A stretch of DNA of 45,122 bases from FEN-1322 sp041663425 (lineage in GTDB: Bacteria > Omnitrophota > Gorgyraeia > 2-01-FULL-45-10), in the NCBI GenBank assembly GCA_041663425.1, contig JBAYMS010000009.1:1-45122 (forward strand). The letters are read 5' to 3'. The notes beneath the pieces were generated by a model that was not told the DNA's origin, did no database searches, and saw only the letters and a program-made list of their open reading frames with translations. Shown in pieces: positions 40,524 to 45,122 of the stretch (its first letter is position 1; the number at the start of each line of letters is the position of its first letter). Position numbers and translations under genes: made by a program.

Positions 40524-42039
40524 AGAGTTCCTTTTCCAGAGCCTGTTGTACGTCTTTTCGGTTTATAACAGTGAAGAAAACATGCACCACCTTCGGGTCG
40601 AACTGAGTCCCGGAATTCTTTCTTATCTCTTCGATCGCATCAGAAATGGTGCGGACACTCCGATACGGCCGCTTTGTTATCATAGCCTCAAAAGCGCTCA
40701 CTACACCCATTATCCTGGCACCTATAGGTATCTGCTCTTTTTTTAAGCCTTTAGGGTAGCCTGTGCCGTCATAATTTTCATGATGATACAGGATGATCGG
40801 CATAACAGATTTTAAGGCCTTCATGTGTTTTATGATCTCCACTCCGGCCATCGGGTGAGATTTTACTATTTCGTATTCTTTTCCGGTAAGTTTTGACGGC
40901 TTCGTGAGGAGCTCGTAAGGAATAACGACCTCTCCGGCATCATGCAATATCGCGGCATATTCAAGGCTCTTCATATTTTCCGCATCAAGACGCATCTCCT
41001 GCCCCATGGCAAGAGCGATCTTAAGGAATGAAGCACGCGGAACGTAAGTGCCGGGAGCCCTTGTATCGAGAACCTTAGCCAGAGATTTAATACTGCCCAT
41101 GGTTAGACGTTCCTGTTCTTTGTATAGCTGGGCGTTCTTTATGGCGATAACAGCCTGTTCGGCCATCGTCGACATTATCTCCTGATCAAATTGGGTAAAT
41201 GCTTTTCCGTCTATCTTGTCATATACCGTAATAACACCTATTGTATCCTCATCTATCAGAGGCACGGCGATGTAGTCATTGCCGCGTATGGGCCTTCCAT
41301 ATTTAAATGCCCTGCCCGGAGCGTGCCGGCCTATTTTAACCTTCTTAAGAGTTACGTTTTTCTTACGCAGGTCTACGGTTGCTTTTGGCAGCAATATCTT
41401 GCGTTTTGAGTCGACCAGTTTAATAGAACACCTGTTGGCGCGCATTATCTGCAATGATAATCTTGCGATGCGCGGAAGCAGTTCATTAAGATCGAGCGTA
41501 GAGCTTATGAGGCGATGGACTGTATGGACTGTGGAAAGTGCTATAGCGCGGGGACGGACAGTCTCATAAAGCTTGGACAGTTCGAGCTCCTTCTGGATCT
41601 CCCGGACTATCGTATCGGTGAAAGCGGCGAACACATCCATTATCTGCGGCGCAACGTCTTTCTTTTTATAGCAGGCGCCGATATAACCATACACTTTTTC
41701 GCCGTGCATTATAGGATATATAAAACCATGAAGGCCGTGGACGCAGTCAAATTTGGCGAGAGCTTTTACCTCACGCGCTTTCTGGATAATATTGAAAATC
41801 ATCTTCATGCAGTTAGTGTTTGCCGACGAGGAATTCTTAGAATAAGGACAATGGCACGAAATAGCTTTTTTCAGGTCTGGAAATTTTGGGTTGGACTTCT
41901 CGATGATCCACCATGCGGCAGGTTTAATGATGCAGCCGATACACTCTTCTTCGCGCTTTAAGCTTATACTCTTCTTGAGGCGCTCGAAAAGCTCTTTCTG
42001 ATATTGCCCATTACCGCCGTTGGTTTTCATCTCTTCCAT
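40510..42039 (-). CDS. PocR-GAF-HD-GYP protein with degenerate active site
   Basis: This 509-residue protein has an N-terminal PocR-like ligand-binding domain (about 25-155; CIGC, CHCPYSKNS, CVHGLHGFIYPIMHGEKVYG), a GAF domain (about 170-305) and a C-terminal HD-GYP domain (about 312-500). HD-GYP domains degrade c-di-GMP. Several residues are kept: H366-D367, H395, and HHENYDGTGYPKG at 419-431. The first metal-ligand His expected after DTRAPGTY is absent (VPRASF), and the usual HDIGK reads HDAGE. It may be a sensor or a weak enzyme. It has a consensus promoter with a palindrome and little or no leader. Confidence 0.88.
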   Translation of the reverse strand: MEEMKTNGGNGQYQKELFERLKKSISLKREEECIGCIIKPAAWWIIEKSNPKFPDLKKAISCHCPYSKNSSSANTNCMKMIFNIIQKAREVKALAKFDCVHGLHGFIYPIMHGEKVYGYIGACYKKKDVAPQIMDVFAAFTDTIVREIQKELELSKLYETVRPRAIALSTVHTVHRLISSTLDLNELLPRIARLSLQIMRANRCSIKLVDSKRKILLPKATVDLRKKNVTLKKVKIGRHAPGRAFKYGRPIRGNDYIAVPLIDEDTIGVITVYDKIDGKAFTQFDQEIMSTMAEQAVIAIKNAQLYKEQERLTMGSIKSLAKVLDTRAPGTYVPRASFLKIALAMGQEMRLDAENMKSLEYAAILHDAGEVVIPYELLTKPSKLTGKEYEIVKSHPMAGVEIIKHMKALKSVMPIILYHHENYDGTGYPKGLKKEQIPIGARIMGVVSAFEAMITKRPYRSVRTISDAIEEIRKNSGTQFDPKVVHVFFTVINRKDVQQALEKELYGHQ

Positions 42040-42050
42040 GAGTAACTATA

Positions 42051-42079
42051 ATTATAAAGCGCACACGGCGCCGTGTCAA
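42051..42079 (-). promoter_or_regulatory. Consensus promoter of the HD-GYP operon with overlapping palindrome
   Basis: TTGACA (42074-42079) and TATAAT (42051-42056) on the minus strand are separated by 17 bases, both exact consensus. The perfect 14-base palindrome ACACGGCGCCGTGT (42063-42076) covers half of the -35 and most of the spacer, a good operator position. The start site would be within about 5 bases of the ATG at 42039. Confidence 0.8.
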
Positions 42080-42086
42080 TGTTAAA

Positions 42087-42133
42087 CAATAAAAGTCCTG
42101 CCTGCCGGATTATGATGCTTCTTCGGGCAGGCG
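42087..42133 (-). terminator. Probable terminator of the radical SAM operon
   Basis: On the minus strand GCCTGCC pairs with GGCAGGC across the last codons and stop of the radical SAM gene; AGGACTTTTATT follows. The loop is long and the U tract short, so strength is uncertain. Confidence 0.4.
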
Positions 42134-43477
42134 GTTCAATTCAAAAAGCAGCCGCTTTATTGTGTGTATAGGCCGACAGGAAAATACATATAAAAGATGT
42201 TTCAGCATTCTCCAATTCAATAAATGGATCTTCAGGATTAGCATGAAGCGAATGCGCCTTATCTGTGCCTGAGTAAAAGTGCCGGGGATCTCTATGCGGC
42301 GGCGGGATTCACGATAACTGGAAAAATCGATATCTTTTGAAACAAACCCCTCCCTCTCGCACCATTTCCAGAGCTCCGTGCCGGGATAGGGTGTTAAAAT
42401 GCTTGGATAAATAAAATCGAGCTTTGCTTTTCTGATAAATTTCCAGGTTAACTTTATATCTTCCTTGTTTTCGTTTGGATTGCCTATCATAAAATATCCG
42501 ACAACAAAAAGTCCATGCTTATGACATAACTCGCTGGCAGCAAAATTTTTCTCCAGCTTATTTCTCTTGTTCAAAACATCGAGTATCTTCTGGCTGCCGC
42601 TTTCCATTCCCAATCCGATACCTTTGCAGCCCGCACCGGCAACCGCAGTAAGCACTTCGTCATTTAAGCTGTCGGCGCGCGCCTGCGCTGCCCAGGTAAT
42701 CTGTATATTATTAGCTCGGATAAGCCTGCAAAACTCGATAATGCGGTCTTTATCTATAAACAGATCGTCATCAGTAAATATAATATGATCTACGCCGTAT
42801 TTATCGACCAGTTCTTTCACTTCTTCAAGCATCAGTTCCGGTGAATGCAGGCGTATAGGGATATTCCACCATGAATTATAACAGAATATGCATTTGTGTG
42901 TGCATCCGCGGGTGGTATGCATACTTGCCGTCCGAGATGAGATAGACCGTATTGCCATGGCTTTTTTTGGTACTTTTAAATAAAAGTCCATATTTACCAG
43001 ACTCCGGTCCGGTATTGATAATTCGTTATTTTTTAATATGCTGGCGCTGTCTGCCCTGAACACACCCTTGCTGTAACCTTTAGTTATGATTTCAAGCAGG
43101 ACTCTCTCTCCCTCTCCGACAACAACCATATCAAACCCATGGCTCAATGACTGCTCCGGAGTTGTCGAAGCATGGGAACCGCCTATAACGGTTTTATAGC
43201 CCATGGGTTTTATCATCCGCAGCAGCCGGACTACTCTCGGATAAGTGTATGTCACAGCGGTAAAGCAGACCAGGTCGGGATTAAAAATCTTTACTTCCGT
43301 TAAAACGTCATCGCCGGCAATTTCGTCGATAATTTTTACGTTAATGCCGTTCTTTTTTAAATAGGTTGCCAGGACCAGCAGGTTGTTGGGAACAAGTATG
43401 TCTACGATAAATCCGGGGTTTGGATTTATGAAACATACTCTTTTGGTATTAACCGCGCTGCTATTTACATTTGTCAT
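42110..43477 (-). CDS. B12-binding-domain radical SAM protein
   Basis: This 455-residue protein has a cobalamin-binding domain (about 12-140: YLKKNGINVKIIDEIAGDD, VIGGSHASTTPEQSL) and a radical SAM core with TTRGCTHKCIFCYNSWW (C-x3-C-x2-C) near residue 190, then IIFTDDDLFIDKDRIIEFCR and GLGMESGSQKILDVLNKRN. Such enzymes carry out methylations or other rearrangements of lipids, cofactors or pigments; the substrate is not evident. The cobalamin His motif D-x-H-x-x-G is not obvious, so cofactor use is uncertain. Its start overlaps the ferredoxin-domain gene by ATGA. Confidence 0.88.
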   Translation of the reverse strand: MTNVNSSAVNTKRVCFINPNPGFIVDILVPNNLLVLATYLKKNGINVKIIDEIAGDDVLTEVKIFNPDLVCFTAVTYTYPRVVRLLRMIKPMGYKTVIGGSHASTTPEQSLSHGFDMVVVGEGERVLLEIITKGYSKGVFRADSASILKNNELSIPDRSLVNMDFYLKVPKKAMAIRSISSRTASMHTTRGCTHKCIFCYNSWWNIPIRLHSPELMLEEVKELVDKYGVDHIIFTDDDLFIDKDRIIEFCRLIRANNIQITWAAQARADSLNDEVLTAVAGAGCKGIGLGMESGSQKILDVLNKRNKLEKNFAASELCHKHGLFVVGYFMIGNPNENKEDIKLTWKFIRKAKLDFIYPSILTPYPGTELWKWCEREGFVSKDIDFSSYRESRRRIEIPGTFTQAQIRRIRFMLILKIHLLNWRMLKHLLYVFSCRPIHTIKRLLFELNRLPEEAS

Positions 43478-44289
43478 GCCGGAACCAACGCCCTTCTCTC
43501 CAGAGATATCGCATTCTTTTTACACACCCGCCTGCAGATACCGCATCCATAACATTTATTATGCGCTACTTCAGCTTTTTTTGTTGTGTCACCCAGCTTA
43601 AGTGCGCCAAACGGACATATCTTTACACATTCTCCGCAGCCTGCGCAATCATTTTCCATTATACTGGCAACAAATTCGCCATGAAAAAAAGGCGGGAACA
43701 TTTCTTTATAAGTATTTATTGCAATGCAGCCGGTGTCGGTGCAGTTGCATATCGCTCCGATAAACGGGGTCATCTCGGTCCAGATGGTATGGATGGCGCC
43801 ATGCAGCTCTTCGTTTCTCATAAAATCAACAGCAGATCTTTTGTCAAATTTTTCAAACTTTGCAAGATCCGGAGGGCCAAAATACGACCTGTCTATCATG
43901 CCTTCAGTATCAAACAATCTGTCATCGAGGCTCACAAGGAAACAGACTCTCTTCTCTTTTCCGGATGCAATCTTATGACATACACAAGGGACGCGCACTA
44001 CAGAAGTAGCTATCGAAAGCACCTTCTCGACGTCTTCAATGGGAATGACCTGTCCCCAATGCTCTCTCATAGCAGCGTTTCTGCAGCGCATCTTTAAAAG
44101 AGTGCCTATCAGCGGTATTTTCATCGCCGTTTTATAGATGGAGTATCTTCTATACCCTTCCGCAAAGCCATGAAAAAAATTTTTAACGTATTTTTTTCTT
44201 TTGGGATCATTGAGCAGGTCAAGACTGTAGTTCTTTACGTTGAGATACCAGTCTTTACCTTCGCCATGTTTGGTGCAGAATTCACACAT
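43474..44289 (-). CDS. Protein with C-terminal 2x[4Fe-4S] ferredoxin domain
   Basis: This 271-residue protein has an N-terminal Cys pair (MCEFC), a central region with CVCHKIASGKEKRVCF and GAICNCTDTGCIAIN, and a bacterial ferredoxin domain with two four-Cys clusters, CAGCGECVKICP and CYGCGICRRVCK. The central region probably binds another cofactor or cluster but matches no family I can name. It is the middle gene between the Rieske-flavodoxin protein and the radical SAM protein, overlapping both (8 and 4 bases), so the three likely form a redox pathway to the radical SAM enzyme. Confidence 0.82.
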   Translation of the reverse strand: MCEFCTKHGEGKDWYLNVKNYSLDLLNDPKRKKYVKNFFHGFAEGYRRYSIYKTAMKIPLIGTLLKMRCRNAAMREHWGQVIPIEDVEKVLSIATSVVRVPCVCHKIASGKEKRVCFLVSLDDRLFDTEGMIDRSYFGPPDLAKFEKFDKRSAVDFMRNEELHGAIHTIWTEMTPFIGAICNCTDTGCIAINTYKEMFPPFFHGEFVASIMENDCAGCGECVKICPFGALKLGDTTKKAEVAHNKCYGCGICRRVCKKNAISLERRALVPA

Positions 44290-45122
44290 ACAGCAACCGG
44301 GACGTTTCTATTGCGCGCTCAGCTAAATGCTTTGCCGCTATTTTCAACTCACTATTTGATTTTACATATTCGACGTTATTATTCATGTCTTCTGCCGCCC
44401 AACCGCGGCTATGTCCGATAAAAGGATCCTGCGGGAAAACAAAACCGAGCTGACTGAAGAACCCCATCATCTGTCCTGCCACCAGCTGGATATTGTCCTG
44501 CCCACCGGTTATTATAAAAGCCGCGACTTTGTTTTTGATTAACCTATTATTGTGCAGCGTTATCTGATTTTCTATGCAATTCAGACGCTCAGCCATTTTG
44601 TAGTAAAGAGAGCTGGCGCTCCCCCATCTGATAGGCGTAGCTATGAGAATCACATCAGCCCAGAACACCAATGCCTCATATATCTCATCCATCTTATCTT
44701 TTTCATCTATCTGAGAGAACGTGCACGGCCAGGTGCAGGCTTTTTCATCTATCGAATAGAAACCCCCGCAATGATTAAAACGAACGTCCCGCACTTTGAT
44801 CAACTTTGTTTCCGCTCCAAGTTTCGACTCTGCGTGTTTAAGGGCGGTCCCGAGAAGATGTTCTGAGGTTGAATACCTTGAGAGAGTTTTACTCATAGGC
44901 GTAGTTGATATGCCTGCTATCCTGATAGGTCCCGGCAACCGCTTTACTTTTCGAGACAAAGGATGCGCAGGATGAGGAAATTGCGTGCGGCGATTCTGGG
45001 GGTGCAGATTAATGAACAGGCGCCCGCCTTTTGCTTTTACCGAATGCCGCGGCAGACATGCAGCTTCGTATGGCGGTTTACCATGCCCTGTCTTCCTGTG
45101 AAAATGCCATCCATGCCAAGGA
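44282..45122 (-). CDS. Rieske [2Fe-2S] - flavodoxin-fold fusion (5' end off window)
   Basis: The C-terminal 225 residues are a flavodoxin/NADPH-dependent FMN reductase domain (IRIAGISTTPMSKTLSRYS, then VILIATPIRWGSASSLYYKM, and FIITGGQDNIQLVAGQMMG). The same frame continues without a stop to the window edge. It encodes PWHGWHFHRKTGHGK and LPRHSVKAKGGRLFINL, the second half of a Rieske domain; the base before the Pro codon fits a Cys codon. A linker rich in His, Pro and Arg joins them. An apparent start at 44959 is a TTG inside this linker, not the real start. It probably feeds electrons to the downstream Fe-S and radical SAM proteins. Confidence 0.8.
   Translation of the reverse strand, partial: PWHGWHFHRKTGHGKPPYEAACLPRHSVKAKGGRLFINLHPQNRRTQFPHPAHPLSRKVKRLPGPIRIAGISTTPMSKTLSRYSTSEHLLGTALKHAESKLGAETKLIKVRDVRFNHCGGFYSIDEKACTWPCTFSQIDEKDKMDEIYEALVFWADVILIATPIRWGSASSLYYKMAERLNCIENQITLHNNRLIKNKVAAFIITGGQDNIQLVAGQMMGFFSQLGFVFPQDPFIGHSRGWAAEDMNNNVEYVKSNSELKIAAKHLAERAIETSRLLYV

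Noticed and set aside
44941..44959. TTG at 44959 as the start of the flavodoxin gene
   Set aside because: The frame stays open upstream and encodes recognisable Rieske sequence, so the TTG is internal.

Overview
The window is a gene-dense bacterial segment with almost every gene on the minus strand. No rRNA, tRNA, CRISPR array or insertion sequence was seen, and no gene-free stretch exceeds 300 bases. Several families point to Omnitrophota (former OP3) or a relative in or near the PVC group. They are a TIGR04137-like small basic protein, a TIGR04073-like exosortase-associated protein, DUF4416, a type III glutamine synthetase, and six PilZ proteins within about 10 kb. This assignment is an inference from family content, not a placement.

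Layout by coordinate. 1-5100: an energy operon of a membrane pyrophosphatase followed by two complex I / [NiFe]-hydrogenase antiporter-like subunits. 5100-7091: an APC-family permease. 7193-21265: a nitrogen block made of gltD, gltB, type III glutamine synthetase, P-II, Amt, an outer-membrane porin and glutamine-dependent NAD synthetase. It ends with a GAF-ANTAR RNA-binding protein, which sits in an operon with a STAS-PilZ protein and a PflX-like radical SAM protein. 22936-32415: small lipoproteins, YqeY, cold-shock protein, def, panD, and the PilZ proteins interleaved with hydrolase, HIT, DUF523 and flavin reductase genes. 32574-33883: the only plus-strand genes, an ExeA/GspB-like pair. 33885-42039: GNAT, aroB, small basic protein, SPOR protein, a RecB/UvrD-type helicase-nuclease and a PocR-GAF-HD-GYP protein. 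42110-45122: a B12-binding radical SAM protein, a ferredoxin-domain protein and a Rieske-flavodoxin fusion cut by the window edge.

The main finding is a probable ANTAR antitermination regulon for nitrogen assimilation. The leaders of glutamine synthetase, gltB, the porin-amt-glnB operon and nadE each carry hairpins with six-base loops, and the last of these overlaps the 5' arm of an intrinsic terminator. In three leaders an upstream hairpin has A at loop position 1 and G at position 4, the known ANTAR target rule. The downstream loops share the pattern NNNGRC. The amt leader appears to carry two terminators, each preceded by such a hairpin. The GAF-ANTAR gene next to nadE is the obvious candidate regulator. 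ANTAR control of nitrogen genes is known in other phyla. What looks new is the GAF-type regulator, the inclusion of nadE, and the tandem amt arrangement.

Other notable signals are a dispersed element (CAAGTTTATTCTGT) at promoter -35 regions, several apparently leaderless genes, an HD-GYP protein lacking key residues, and a perfect 14-base palindrome in that gene's promoter.
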